64,000 nt of DNA from Elephas maximus indicus (taxonomy: Eukaryota; Chordata; Mammalia; Proboscidea; Elephantidae). The notes beneath the pieces are model-generated. The model did not search any database. It had not been told where the DNA came from and saw only the letters and a list, made by a program, of their open reading frames with translations. Made by a program: the position numbers and the translations under genes. The DNA is taken from assembly GCF_024166365.1 (NCBI RefSeq), contig NC_064822.1:103164823-103228822 (forward strand), in the 5' to 3' direction. Shown piece by piece: positions 40,019-50,779 of this stretch (position 1 is the stretch's first letter; every line of letters begins with the position of its first letter).

Positions 40019-40523
40019 TGTCTTAGTCATCTAGTGCTGCTATAACAGAAGTACCACAAGTGGATGGCTTTAACAAAGAGAAATTTATTTTCTCACACTA
40101 GAAGTCCAAATTCAGGGTGTCATCTCCAGGGAAAGGCTTTCTTTTTCTGTAGGCTCTGGAGGAAGGTGCTTCTTGTCAATCTTCCCCTGGACTAGGAGCT
40201 TCTCTACATAGGAACCCCAGGTCCAATGGACACACTCTTATCCTGGTGCTTCTTTCTCAGTGGTACGAGGTCCCCTCTCTCTGCTTGCTTCCCTCGCCTT
40301 TTATGTCTTGTAAGATAAAAAGTGGTACAGGCCACACCCCAGGGGAACTCCCTTTACATCGGATCAGGGATGCAACCTTAGTAAGGGCGTTACAATCCCA
40401 CCCTAGTCCTCTTTAACATAAAATTACAATAACAAAATGGAGGACGACCACGTGGTTCTGAAAATCATGGCCCAGCCAAATTGATACACACATTTTTGGG
40501 GGAACATAATTCAAGCCATGACA
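40019..40523 (-). mobile_element. Solo LTR, MaLR-like family (fossil)
   Basis: A 505-bp reversed LTR starting TGTCTTAGTCATCTAGTGCT and ending CATGACA, flanked by perfect 5-bp duplications CCTGG at 40014-40018 and 40524-40528. It is inserted in the ERV integrase region, so it is younger than that ERV. Confidence 0.9.
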
Positions 40524-41785
40524 CCTGGTTACTATAAACACTTCAGGGTATCACGTACATAATATTTTATTTTTGTAACCCCTTTATTGTAGCAGCCTCC
40601 TTTGCTCATTTACAAAGGAACGCCTGTGTCAAGCCAGTGACAGTGTCCACACAAATGAGAGCATGCTTTGCTTCTCCACTGGAGGCTAGGGACCCTATAT
40701 AATCTACCTGCCAGTCCATTGCTGACTGTATTCCCTTATGTATCTCCCCAGGATCCTGTGGCAGACACTTTGGGTGCTGGAGTGAGCACACAGAGCAAGT
40801 TTGAACAGCACCCACCAGATCACTATGCTTTATTGCTAGGCCGACTTCTTTGGCTTTTTTCCAACAAACACGGGCACTATGGTGTCCGCTTTTCTGGTGA
40901 ATCCAATGGCAGCTTCCCCCTCAGGATGTACCATTCTAACTTGTGCTATAGCATCTGCTTCTTGGTTTCCTGGTGGGGAAAAGGATGAATGGGCTGCTAC
41001 ATGAAAAAGCAGTTAGGTCAGCATCTGGGGTTTGGAGGCTATCCCAGGTGTCCTGCCACAAGACTTTCCCCCATAAGATTTTACCCATTATTGCCCACTG
41101 CTCCTTATGCCATTGGCCTATCCATATAGTTAGCCCAAGAGCTACTGCCAAAATGTTTGTTCACAGGGTTGAGGGTCAGTATTCGTGGGTGATGACCATC
41201 CACGTGGGTCTCAACTCAGCCCATTGACTGCTTTGCCCTGAGTCAGTTTCAAACCAAATAGTATCAGTGGAGGCTTGCACAGCCACCACTGTCCACAGTG
41301 GTTGCATGCCTTGGCTACAGACATTTGTGTAGCAGGCATCTGCTGGCAGCAGGTCTTCTCCTCTCTTGGAGGAGAGGGGAGGCAGCTCTGCTGGCATGCT
41401 AGCCTGTGCTGGGGGTCATCTTGACATGTCCTGGACCAAGTACAGCCTGTAACTCTTGGGACAATGGACTGGCAGAAAGGACACTGCGCTGTTGCAGATA
41501 TGCATGCCATTTGCTCAGTGCTGGGTGATAGCTGATGACGGTTTGGAAAACAGCCCATTGACCCACCCATTTATGGGCAAAGCTGTGCAAATGGTGACAG
41601 CTCCTGCCCCTGTTAACAGCTCTACCTGGCAGAGAGTGTCATAGATTGCTAACAACAGTTTCTCCATGGGACTGTATTGATTTTCTGCCCCCCTGCACAG
41701 TTGGGACCAAAAACCTGGGGGATCTTGCCCCAAGGCCCAACCAAAGCCATCCTTGGTGCTGCTCACATCTAACTGGAAGGGTAAC

Positions 41786-42303
41786 TGTCTTAGTTATCTA
41801 GTGCTGCTATAACAGAAATATCACAAGTAGTTGGCTTTAACAAACAGACATTTATTCTCTCACAGTCTAGGGGACTAGAAGTCCAAATTCAGGATGCCAG
41901 CTCCAGGGGAAGGCTTTCTTTCTCTATTGGCTCTGGGGCAAGCTCCTTGGCATCAATCTTCCCCTGGTCTAGGAGCTTCTCATGGCAGGGACCCCAGGTC
42001 TAGAGGATGCACTCACCCCTGGTGTTTCTTTCTTTGTGGTATGGTTCCTCTCCTCCCTGGTCAATTCTGTCTTTTATATTTCAAAAGCAATTGACTCAAG
42101 ATACAGCCTAATCCTGTAGATTGAGTCCTGCCTCATTAACATAATTGTCTCTAATCCTGCCTCATTAACATTGTAGAAATAGGATTTACAACATATAAGA
42201 AAATCACATCAGATGACAAAATGATGGACAATCACACTGTACTGGAAATCATGGCCTAGCATGTTGACTTGCATATTGGCAGGATGCAATTCAATCCATA
42301 ACC
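41786..42303 (-). mobile_element. Solo LTR, MaLR-like family (fossil)
   Basis: A 518-bp reversed LTR of the same general family as the one at 40019, with a different internal segment. Perfect 5-bp duplications GTAAC lie at 41781-41785 and 42304-42308. It interrupts the ERV pol remnant. Confidence 0.9.
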
Positions 42304-42467
42304 GTAACCCTTCGTGTATTGTCCCCAGTGTTTTTACTTATGCAACTGACGCCTCTGCTTTCTCAAAAGCTTGCTGCTGTTAATTACCCCATTTCCAAGA
42401 GGCACCCTTTTTTACCAGTTGATACAGTGGTCTGAAACACTGGGCCAAGCGGGGAATAAATACTCTC

Positions 42468-42792
42468 CAATACCCCCAACCAGAGTACAACGAGAATGCT
42501 CCTCAGAAGCAAAGATGGTAAGACTATGTCTCACATACTTTGGACATGTTGTCAGGAGGGATCAGTCCCTGGAGAACGGCATCATGCTTGGTAAAGTAGA
42601 AGGTCGGTGAAAAAGAGGAAGACCCTCAATGAGATGGATCGACACAATGGCTGCAACAATGGGCTTAAGCATACCAGTGATTGTGAGGATGGTGCAGGAC
42701 CAGGCACTGTTTCGTTCTTTTATACATAGGGTCGCTATGAGTCGGAACTGACTCAATGGCACCTAACAGCACAACAACAACAATACCCCCAA
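42468..42792 (+). mobile_element. 5'-truncated RTE insertion E with TSD
   Basis: About 300 bp of RTE 3' end (GAATGCTCCTCAGAAGC to the ACAACAACAA tail) lies between perfect 12-bp duplications CAATACCCCCAA at 42468-42479 and 42781-42792. It sits inside the ERV pol fossil. The C-terminal coding tail is present but broken. Confidence 0.95.
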
Positions 42793-43494
42793 AAGATCCA
42801 TGAAGGCCTGCACTTCCTTTAGCATCCACGGGATGAGGTAAGCTAGTATTTTATCGACTATGGCTTCAGGCAATACATGGGTCTTACCTGACCAGATGAC
42901 CCCGAGGAATTTTACCAGTGTTCCTGGCTCTTGCACTTTGTGGGGATTCATGGCCTGTCCTCTCCCCTATAGGTGGATGATTAGGGTTTCTGGACACTCC
43001 TGTAACAGAGAAACATGTTCAGCAGTTAACATGATATCATCAATGTAATGAAATCGGTGGACAGTAGCAGAGAAGGGGAAAAGAGTCAGATCTCTAGCAA
43101 CCATACTTGGCAAACAGTGGGACTGTGTAGATATCCTTGGGGTAGCAGTTGGAATGTCCATTGTTGCCACTACAAGGTGAAGGCAAATTGGTCTTGGGCC
43201 AATGGGGCTAGAGTGATACAAAAGAATGCATTGGCCAGATCTAACACACCATGATATGTGCCCAGATCTCTACTATGGGTTTCTTCTAAGAAGGAAGTTA
43301 TGTTTGGGACTGCAGCATGTATAGGAAGGATCACTTTGTTAAGTTCCCTATAGTCCATGATCATACACCAGGACCCATCTGGTTTCTTCACAGGCCACAC
43401 AGGGCTATTAAAAGCACTGTGGGCTTCCTAGAGGATAGCTACTCTCTTTAATTCCAAAATGGTGCCACTATTGGTTTTTACGATTTCCCTATAC

Positions 43495-45722
43495 TTCTTT
43501 TTTATCTGGAAATGTCTTAATTTCACCTTCATATTTAAGAGACAGTTTTGCTGGATATATGATTCTTGGCAGGCAATTTTTTTCCTTCAGTTTTTTAAAT
43601 ATGTCATCCCATTGCCTTCTTGCCTGCGTGGTTTCTGCTGAGTAGTCCGAGTTTATTCTCATTGGCTCTCCTTTGTAGGAGACTTTTCGTTTATCCCTTG
43701 CTGCTCTTATAATTCTCTCTTTATCTTTGGTTTTGGCAAGTTTGATTACAATATGTCTTGGTGACGTTATTTTAAGATCTACCTTATGTGGAGTTCCATG
43801 AACATCTTGGATAGATATCTTCTCATCTTTCACGATATCAGGGAAGTTTTTTGCCAACAAATCTTCACCAATTTTCTCTGTATTTTCTGTTATCCTTCCC
43901 TGTTCTGGTACTCCAGTCACTCGTAGGTTATTTCCCTTGATAGAGTCCCACATGATTCTTAAAGTTTCTTCATGTTTTTAAATTCTTTTATCTGATTTTT
44001 CTTCAGATATATTAGTGCCAAGTGATTTACCTTCGATTTCAGAAATTCTAGCTTCTGCTCTCTCAATTCTGCTTCTCTGACTTTCTATTGAGCTGTCTAC
44101 TTCTGTAATTTTATTGTCAATCTTCTGAATTTCTGATTGCTGTCTGTCTATGGATTTTTCCAGCTTATTAAACTTTTCATTATGTTCCTGAATAATCTTT
44201 CTAATTTCTTCAGTTGCTTTATCTGTGTTTTCCTTGGCTTGTTCTGCATATTGCTTCATTTCCTTCCTGATGTCTCGAAGGGTTCTGTATATTAAACTTT
44301 TGTATTCTGCATCTGGTAATTCCAGGAATGCACTTTCATCTAGAAGATCCCTGGATTCTTTGTTTTGAGATCCTGTTGAGGTGATCGAGGTCTGTTTCTT
44401 TATGTGACTTGATATTGACTGCTGTCTCCAAGCCATCTATAATTTATTGTATTACTTTATGCTTGCTTACTGTGTCGTAGCTGCTTGCTTTGTTTGGTTT
44501 TGGTATTCCCCTATGGGTTGGTCGAGTGAGCTAGCTTGATTATTTTCACCTTTGGAGCTCTGGTGTCCTGTCCCCAGCTGGCTAGAGCTGTTATCAGGTA
44601 TATCATTCTAAGAGTCCATTTAGTTTTCTTGTATGACTTCAGCTCAGGTTTCCAGGTAGCTGATCATGAAGTGTGTGGTACAGGCTCTGTTCTACAGTCT
44701 TAGAGGGGCAGGGGTGACTGGCATATATACCAGTATCTGATTGCAGCAGGGGGTCAAGCTCTGAACAAGGCAGGGGGCTGAGAACTGATCCCCAAGCGTC
44801 TCTGAGGAAAACGTGTCCCTGCTCCGTACAGCATGCTGGCGGGTGGGCTCTGCAGAGGGACCATGGGCACCCAAAGTTTTTGGTTGTAAGGACTGGGAGG
44901 TACCAGTTATCTTCGGACCCCTGTCACGGGTGGCTGGGTGATCTGAATGGAGCTACCAGTCTTTAGGTCCCTGATGTGGGTAGGTAAGGACCTTGTTTCA
45001 TAGGCAAAGCAATGTCAAATGTCAAACACCCACCTCTCCACCACACAGCTGAAATGGTTGGAGTTTGCCAACAAGGGCCTATTCTCCTGAAATAGGCCCA
45101 CACAGGTCCATGCAGAAGGGAAAGGTGCTCAAGGTCCACGGGTGGTTTATGCCTGGACAGGAACCGCTTCTGTCCTGAGCTCCCCCGGTTAATGGAGTTA
45201 GCAAATTATCTTTTCCCCCCAATTGCAAATTTTTTCCTTCCCCAAGGCCGGGAGGATGGCTCTAGGTGCTCACCAGGGTCTATCTCAGGCCCAGGGATTT
45301 AGCCACTGAAGCTGGCTTGGGCGCGGGGGTGGGGTGGGGGGGTGGTGCAGTAAAATATACGCGAGTACTTAGCTTTTGCCAAGAGTGCTGTTCTCCTCAG
45401 GTTCTGGAGCTGTGAGTAGGCTGTGTGGCTGGCTGTTTCTCCCTGAGGAAACTGCAGCTGTAGGCTAGTACCAGCCCACCGTAGCGGTCACTCCAGGAAT
45501 GGTGCCTGAGGGCTCCCCGCAATTCAGGTCTGGTATCTCCTCTCCACTTCTGAACTGTCTCTTCCTCCTCCTGCCCCTCAGTTCGTTGTCTAAGCTTGCC
45601 TTTGATGGTCAGGGCTCCCAGCTTGTCACAAATACACTTGTTTCACTTGTTTTTTCAGGTCTTTGTTGTAAACAGCGCTAGCTAGAAGCATCTGTCTATT
45701 CCACCATCTTGGCTCCACCTCC
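43495..45722 (-). mobile_element. L1 5' fragment with 5' UTR and ORF1 only
   Basis: A minus-strand L1 piece covers the 5' UTR (right end read as GGAGGTGGAGCCAAGATGG) and most of ORF1, then stops at ERV sequence near 43490. No ORF2 or 3' UTR follows and I see no matching TSD. Loss of the 3' part is unusual for L1 insertions, which normally keep it. The left junction has a short T run (CTTCTTTTTTA). Confidence 0.85.
43500..44436 (-). pseudogene. L1 ORF1 in 5' fragment, one nonsense codon
   Basis: The frame from the ATG at 44434-44436 (MAWRQQSIS) is open to about 43978. After a single in-frame TAA near 43975-43977 it continues in the same frame through WDSIKGNNLRVTGVPEQ to the truncated C-terminus near 43500. 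The coiled coil and RRM core are recognisable. It is an older relative of the ORF1s at 30177 and 37602. Confidence 0.9.
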
Positions 45723-45990
45723 TGTCATTCAGTTTAGAGAGAGGTAAATTGAATCAAGTCTACATAATTGAGTCAAAAAGACCTAGGACCTTGGAAGCTC
45801 AGGCTGGTGGACCAGAGAGGGGCAGTGGGATCTGGATTGAGGTCAGATCAGAGTGTGCTACTAAATTTTGATGTGCAGTGGCATGGAAGTATCCTTGGTG
45901 TAGCTAAAGGTATATAACCCTGTATTAGGGAGTGATATTAATGAAACCTCGGATGCTCTTAGAACTTAGTATAGTGATTAAACGTTGCCC

Positions 45991-46150
45991 ATTGAAAACC
46001 CTGGTGGTGAAGTGGTTAAGTGCTATGGTTGGCTAATCAAATGGTCAGCAGTTCAAATCTACCAGGCACTCCTTGGAAACCATATGGGGAGTTCTGCTTT
46101 GTCCTATAGGGTCACTATGAATCGGGATCGACTCGGCACCAGATTTAAAT
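45991..46150 (+). mobile_element. AfroSINE-type SINE
   Basis: Plus-strand SINE from AACCCTGGTGGTGAAGTGG to ATCGACTCGGCACCAG, with the tRNA-like head and the CTATAGGGTCACTATGAATC tail. The TSD is not clear. Confidence 0.88.
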
Positions 46151-46398
46151 CAAACACGTTTTTCCAGAGACCTCAGAGAAGCATGACTATCCTAGAAGGG
46201 AAGACTTGCTTCCAACTGATAACAAAACAATTTTGCTCTGGAACTTGAGTAAGAAGGATTGAGGCTTGATATCATTCTCAAATATCCCTTTCTCTTGTTC
46301 CCCTCCCCTCAAAGCTTCAGGAGATAAGAGCGATTGCTCTTTCTCATACCAGGATGGTACTGTCCTCTCTAGGTGATAACTTCTGGCTTATAATCATA

Positions 46399-46581
46399 AA
46401 CCAAACCAAGCATGTTGCTGTTGAGTTGCTTCAACTCATAGCGACCCTATAGGACAGAGTAGAACTGCCCCATAGAGTTTCCAAGGCTCTAATATTTACT
46501 GAAGCAGACTGTCACATCTTTCTCCTGCAGAGCAGCTGGTGTGTTCGAATCATCAACCTCTTGGTTAGCAGTGGAGTGCTA
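46399..46581 (-). mobile_element. AfroSINE-type SINE, long variant
   Basis: Reversed SINE with the extra GAAGCAGACTGTCACATC module, bounded by ATAATCATA at 46390-46398 and 46582-46590. Confidence 0.88.
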
Positions 46582-46789
46582 ATAATCATACCGAGTACCA
46601 ATAGAAGAGCTGGGGTTGGTGTCTACCAATTAGGGGTGTGGTATTAGTTTGTATCGACTCTTTTCCTAATGAAATATCTTTTCTGAAGTTTGAGAAAACT
46701 GTTTCCTTTTGGGGTACCAGAAGAAGAGGCCTGGCAAGTGTACTTTTTCCAAAGGGGAAGGAAAGAACTCTAATTAATAAGTGTGTTCA

Positions 46790-47790
46790 GTGTATTGCTT
46801 AATGTGACTCTTCCAGCCACAGTCTTTGTAACTCCCACCAAATGACTGGGTGGGACTACGCAAATGAGATGCTTGTGGCCCAACAAGGGGATTGGATAGC
46901 TTGCTAACAATGTAAATAAGGTAGATGGGGCCATGCAAATTAAGTATATGGAACCCTAAAGAGGGGATTTTTTGTCATGCTGCTAGGCTTAAAATGAGCC
47001 ATACCAGAGGTGGGAAGGAGAGGATCTCACCACCAAAAAAGAAGAGCCAGGAATGGAACACATCCTTTGGACCTGGAATTCCTGCACTGAGAAGCACCTG
47101 GAACCAGGAGACTAAGACATAGAAAGAGAGAGGGAGAGACAGCTGTAATACCAAAGATGGTGAGAAGCGGCAGCAATGAAATGGTGGCACTAGAGGCAGG
47201 AGACCAGAAGGAGATGGCGTGGTGGGTTTTCCAGCCCATGGAGCAAAAAAGCTGAATGCCTTCAGATAGGAGGCTTGCTGGTAGAGTAGGGTGCCTCTGG
47301 GCACTTGCTAGAGCTAGGTTTGCTGACCTAGGTTTGCTGACAGAGTGGGGTTCCTTTGGGCACTTAACAGCAGAGCTAAAAGAGCTTTGTAACACTTGCC
47401 AGAGCAGGGCAGAGGCCAGGCCGAGGGGCCGAGGGTCAGAGAGAGGTGTATTGCGGGCACAGCTGAAAAGAGGCTGTCATGATCGAGGAACTGTATCCCA
47501 AGCATTTCCGAACCTGAATTGTAACCTCTTGCTTCCCTAGTAACCCCCATAATCACAAGTATTATCAATGAGTTTAGTGCAGCCATTGCAATGTGTTATC
47601 AAATCCAGCAGAGAACTAGAGTGCTGTGGGAGGGATGGTTGGTGTCGGAATTGGTAAAAACATGGGAGGGTGGAGGCATGTCTGACCTCTGCCTCATAGC
47701 AATCAGCCTTGGGTTGTTGATCTTGATTCTCCTTCCTCCTTGTGAAGTTACAGGAGGTCAGATGCCATTGCTCCCCATGCCATTTTTACA
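46790..47790 (+). mobile_element. ERVL-like LTR plus leader (fossil)
   Basis: The part at 47450-47790 is homologous to reversed sequences at 49283-49510 and 21898-22150. An LTR-like end is followed near 47650 by a tRNA-Leu-type primer-site-like stretch and leader sequence, suggesting a 5' LTR-leader junction of an ERVL-type element. The left boundary is uncertain. A perfect 14-bp tandem duplication, CTAGGTTTGCTGAC, lies at 47314-47341. No genes of the element follow. Confidence 0.55.
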
Positions 47791-47799
47791 GTAAGTGCT

Positions 47800-49282
47800 G
47801 ATTATGGAAAAATGCCTTCCAGCTAGCCTTCTTCTCTGAGCTAGCTGAGCGACAGTGGGACATTTTTTTCTACCTCTCATTTTTCTTTATTCTTCTATCA
47901 CTTATAGCCTATTTACATAGAAATATATACAAAAATGATGGTTTATGTATAAATGGAAATGTTTGCCTTTTTGCTGTAGCTTTTTAATATATTTTTTCGT
48001 ATATTTCTTTTCCTTTGATTTCAGCCTCTCCCAAAGATTTGTAATTAGCCTCCATTCTGATCATAGGGGTATCAATAAACATGATTGTTTGTTTGATTTG
48101 GTTCTTGTCTTTCTTTCATGATTATGCCATTGTGAACAGCCAGCCTTTTTTTAAAACCTGGAGTCGGCTGACTTCAAATGTCAGACTTCATTTATTTTCC
48201 TCTTATTCTCAAAGCAAGCAACTCCTTAGCTCCTTTCTCTGATGGCTACCCCATCCTGTGGACACTGGCCTATGCAAACAGGAAGCATAGCCAGACCAAG
48301 AGAAAAAACACACAGGAGAAATCCTGCTCCATGTGGTTCTACCTCTCTACCTGGCAATGCTTCCGTAGTGCAATGTCCCATGGAGATGCTGCAGGTCATG
48401 GTACTGTACCCTAATTTAAAGATTAAGAGAAGGTACAGCGAGATACTCTTGAATCTCAGCTGTGATTATGGAGATTAACTGCCCCCTGCTCTATAGAGGA
48501 GATATACAATGTGGTCAATCTTGGGGAAAAAGAAAACCTAAGGGCTCGGGCCTTAAAATTAAATAAACTTAGCTTTGAATACCAACTCTATTTCTTATTG
48601 CTTACTACTGTGCTCATTCCTCACTACTTCTTTTACTCTCCTGAAATCATATTTGTCCTTCAAAACTTGGCCCTAACCTACGTTTCCAGTTGTATCTCCT
48701 GTCACTCCATTTCTTATTATCTACTGCCCTTCCCTTGTATCTGTGTTTTGACCAGACAGAACTACCTGGTTAAGGAGCTACAGAATTAGAATCTGCACTT
48801 TCTGAAGATCCTCAGCTGATCCATATGCACATTAAAGTCTACAAGGAGCTGGTCTAAAAGGCTTCCTGGAACCTTGATCCTTGGAGGAAACTATGTCACA
48901 GTCCAGCCTGTGACTTCTTAGTATATGTGAATGTCCTCTGGAAAAGTGTAATATGCGTTGTATTTGAAGAATTCTTTGTGTTATTCTCAACTAAAAGTTA
49001 CTCCAAGATGAAGAGTTACTAGAGCAGCTAGTCCTTACTTGGCTCCCCTTTATTTCCAACCTTTTGAAGTTCACTTTGCTCCTTTTCCTTGGTCTGGGAG
49101 TTTCCTTCTGAATCCACAGTGATTCCTCACAAAGGAAGCCGTTAAGGAGAATCAATCAAATACTGCTATGTATAATGAAGGATAGTGTTAGGTGCTGAAT
49201 GGGACATAGAAGTTCAAAGACTATCTGGCTCTCATGGACCTATTTATTTAGTTGAAATGACAAGGTATAAACATTCAAAGTT
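47800..49282. other. Unassigned intergenic DNA
   Basis: Mostly unique-looking sequence with a small TGTTTGTTTG run near 48085. Open frames of 78 and 92 codons (48178-48414, 48511-48789) show no domain. I see no named repeat. Confidence 0.35.
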
Positions 49283-49510
49283 TATCCCACGGACACCAAC
49301 TGTCCCTCCCATGGCACTCTCTGCTTCTCTGCTGGGTTCAATAATTCATTGCAATGGCCACACAGAACTCAGAGACAATACTCATGATTATGGGGTTTAT
49401 TAGAGAATAAATAGGTCACAATCAGGTTCAGGAATGCTCAGGACACAGGTCTTCGATCGTGACAGCCTCTTTTCAGCTGTGTCCACAGGCACTCCTCTCT
49501 CTGGCCCTCA
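49283..49510 (-). mobile_element. ERVL-like LTR end (fossil)
   Basis: Reversed copy of the LTR end also seen at 47450-47665, with an AATAAA-type signal read on the minus strand near 49400. It is a fragment. Confidence 0.6.
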
Positions 49511-50175
49511 GCCAGAAAAAAAAATGTATATGTATACATATTTTCCCCGTACATTTGGATAGTCTTTGCTCATCTGCAAAGAGCCACCACTTACTCTGAA
49601 CCTTTGCAGTAATTCTCTGATATTGGTAAAAAAAAAAAAAAGGATTATTAGCCTTTTTTTTTTTTTAGATGAAGTCAGATAATAAAGAATTTATTGATGT
49701 CATGTGCCTATTAATGAGCTAGGATATGTATCTGTGTCTTCCAGATCCAAGGCCAGTTTTTTTTTTTTTTTTGTCTAGGACTTATCTGGTTGGGCAAAGG
49801 GAGCAGGCAATCCAAGAAGAGGGAATAGCAAAGGTAAAGGGATGGGCAGAAAAGAAAAACCTATGTTCCAAAAATAATGATTAGACCAGCATTCTTAGGC
49901 TATTTGGAATCTGGATTGTTCCAATCCAGCTGAATGATGCATCTAAACTTTCTAGGTACAGGAATTATTGTTTAGGATAGAGGGACCACAGCAGTTTCTG
50001 TTGTCTCATGTTCCTGCATAAAATCCAACATGGGAGAGTCAGGGAGACATGTCTGCAGATAACTAACTGATGAGACCTAACCTAAACTTGACAGTTTCTG
50101 GGCCGAGTTATGTCTTATAGACAAGCACATTTACTTTTTATAGGCATTGCCTTGCTTGTTTTACTATAGTTGGGA
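49511..50175. other. Unassigned intergenic DNA with short homopolymers
   Basis: Contains A and T runs near 49630, 49657 and 49757. I see no gene and no repeat I can name before the SINE fragment upstream of H1-7. Confidence 0.4.
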
Positions 50176-50227
50176 GTAGGGTCGCTATGAGTTGGGATCG
50201 ACTGGAGGGCAACAGGTTTTGGTTTGT
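50176..50227 (+). mobile_element. SINE 3' fragment
   Basis: About 50 bp of SINE tail (AGGGTCGCTATGAGTTGGGA, then a GGTTTTGGTTTGTGG tail), severely 5'-truncated, about 600 bp upstream of the H1-7 start. Confidence 0.75.
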
Positions 50228-50324
50228 GGTTTCTCTCACCTTAGGGAATCGTGGGTAAGGCGGTATGCAAGGCCACAGAAAAACCGCAGACTTCACGAGG
50301 TCCAGGTCAGGATCAATAAGAATT

Positions 50325-50536
50325 TGTTGTTAGTTGCTGTGGCGTCTATTCCGATATACGGCAGTTTAAAACCCCAAACAAACCCATTGCTGTCAAGTCG
50401 ATTCTGACTAATAGCAACCCTATAGGGCAGCGAAGATTTGCCCAATACGGCTTCCAAGGAGCATCTGGTGGATTTGAACTGCCGACCCTTTGGTCAGCAA
50501 CCGTAGCACTTAACTACTACGCCACCAGGGTTTCCT
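50325..50536 (-). mobile_element. SINE (full) plus adjoining short 3'-end piece
   Basis: A reversed SINE at about 50373-50536 (ACCCATTGCTGTCAAGTCG to CTACTACGCCACCAGGGTTT) is flanked by diverged repeats TACGGCAGTTT and TATGGCAATTT. Directly left, 50325-50358 resembles another RTE/SINE 3' end. This is the last repeat before the H1-7 promoter region. Confidence 0.82.
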
Positions 50537-50617
50537 ATGGCAATTTGGTAGGGCTCAAAACCCTGGGGATTAAAAAGGGCTGTGATTGTTAGGGACGCAC
50601 AGGCGCTGAAAATCTCG

Positions 50618-50654
50618 ATTGGTTTCGACCAAGAAGGAAGTGGCGTCTGATTGG
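50618..50654 (+). promoter_or_regulatory. Two inverted CCAAT boxes upstream of H1-7
   Basis: ATTGG occurs at 50618-50622 and 50650-50654, inside GATTGGTT contexts, 32 bases apart and about 180-220 bases before the H1-7 start. Paired inverted CCAAT boxes are typical NF-Y sites in histone promoters. This is an inference from sequence and position. Confidence 0.5.
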
Positions 50655-50748
50655 TTATTAAAAATGAAAATGGCCCTTACCCGGGTGGGACCCGACAGCC
50701 CTTGTATTAAATTTTAGGACCTGAATATCTCGGCTGGGCCAGCCTTTG

Positions 50749-50756
50749 TGACGTAG
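50749..50756 (+). promoter_or_regulatory. CRE-like site upstream of H1-7
   Basis: TGACGTAG, one of the half-site-plus forms bound by CREB/CREM, lies 80-87 bases before the proposed ATG. CREM-driven CRE sites are common in genes expressed in haploid male germ cells, where H1-7 is expressed in other mammals. Confidence 0.45.
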
Positions 50757-50779
50757 CCCAGCCAGCCTTAGCCCAGATC

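Larger units (their letters stand above)
22345..43490 (-). mobile_element. ERV fossil, class III-like pol with env-like piece, heavily interrupted
   Basis: Remnants of one or more minus-strand endogenous retroviruses occupy 22345-23945 and 39190-43490. The order, reading leftward, is reverse transcriptase, RNase H region, integrase, env-like piece and a candidate LTR. A 15-kb nested L1 block (23962-39174), two solo LTRs and a short RTE insertion account for most of the span. The pol pieces resemble ERVL-type (class III) elements. It has many breaks and looks old; the 5' end was not found. Whether the left and right parts are one provirus is an inference from order and strand. Confidence 0.7.
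39190..43490 (-). pseudogene. ERV pol remnants: RT, RNase H and integrase (fossil)
   Basis: Reading leftward, pieces resembling class III retroviral RT with a YIDD-type box (about 43490-42800), an RNase H/connection region (about 41766-41400) and integrase (about 40990-40560 and 40000-39480) appear in genomic pol order. Two solo LTRs (40019-40523, 41786-42303) and one RTE insertion (42480-42780) interrupt them. The remnant has many breaks and no protein is expected. Confidence 0.75.
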
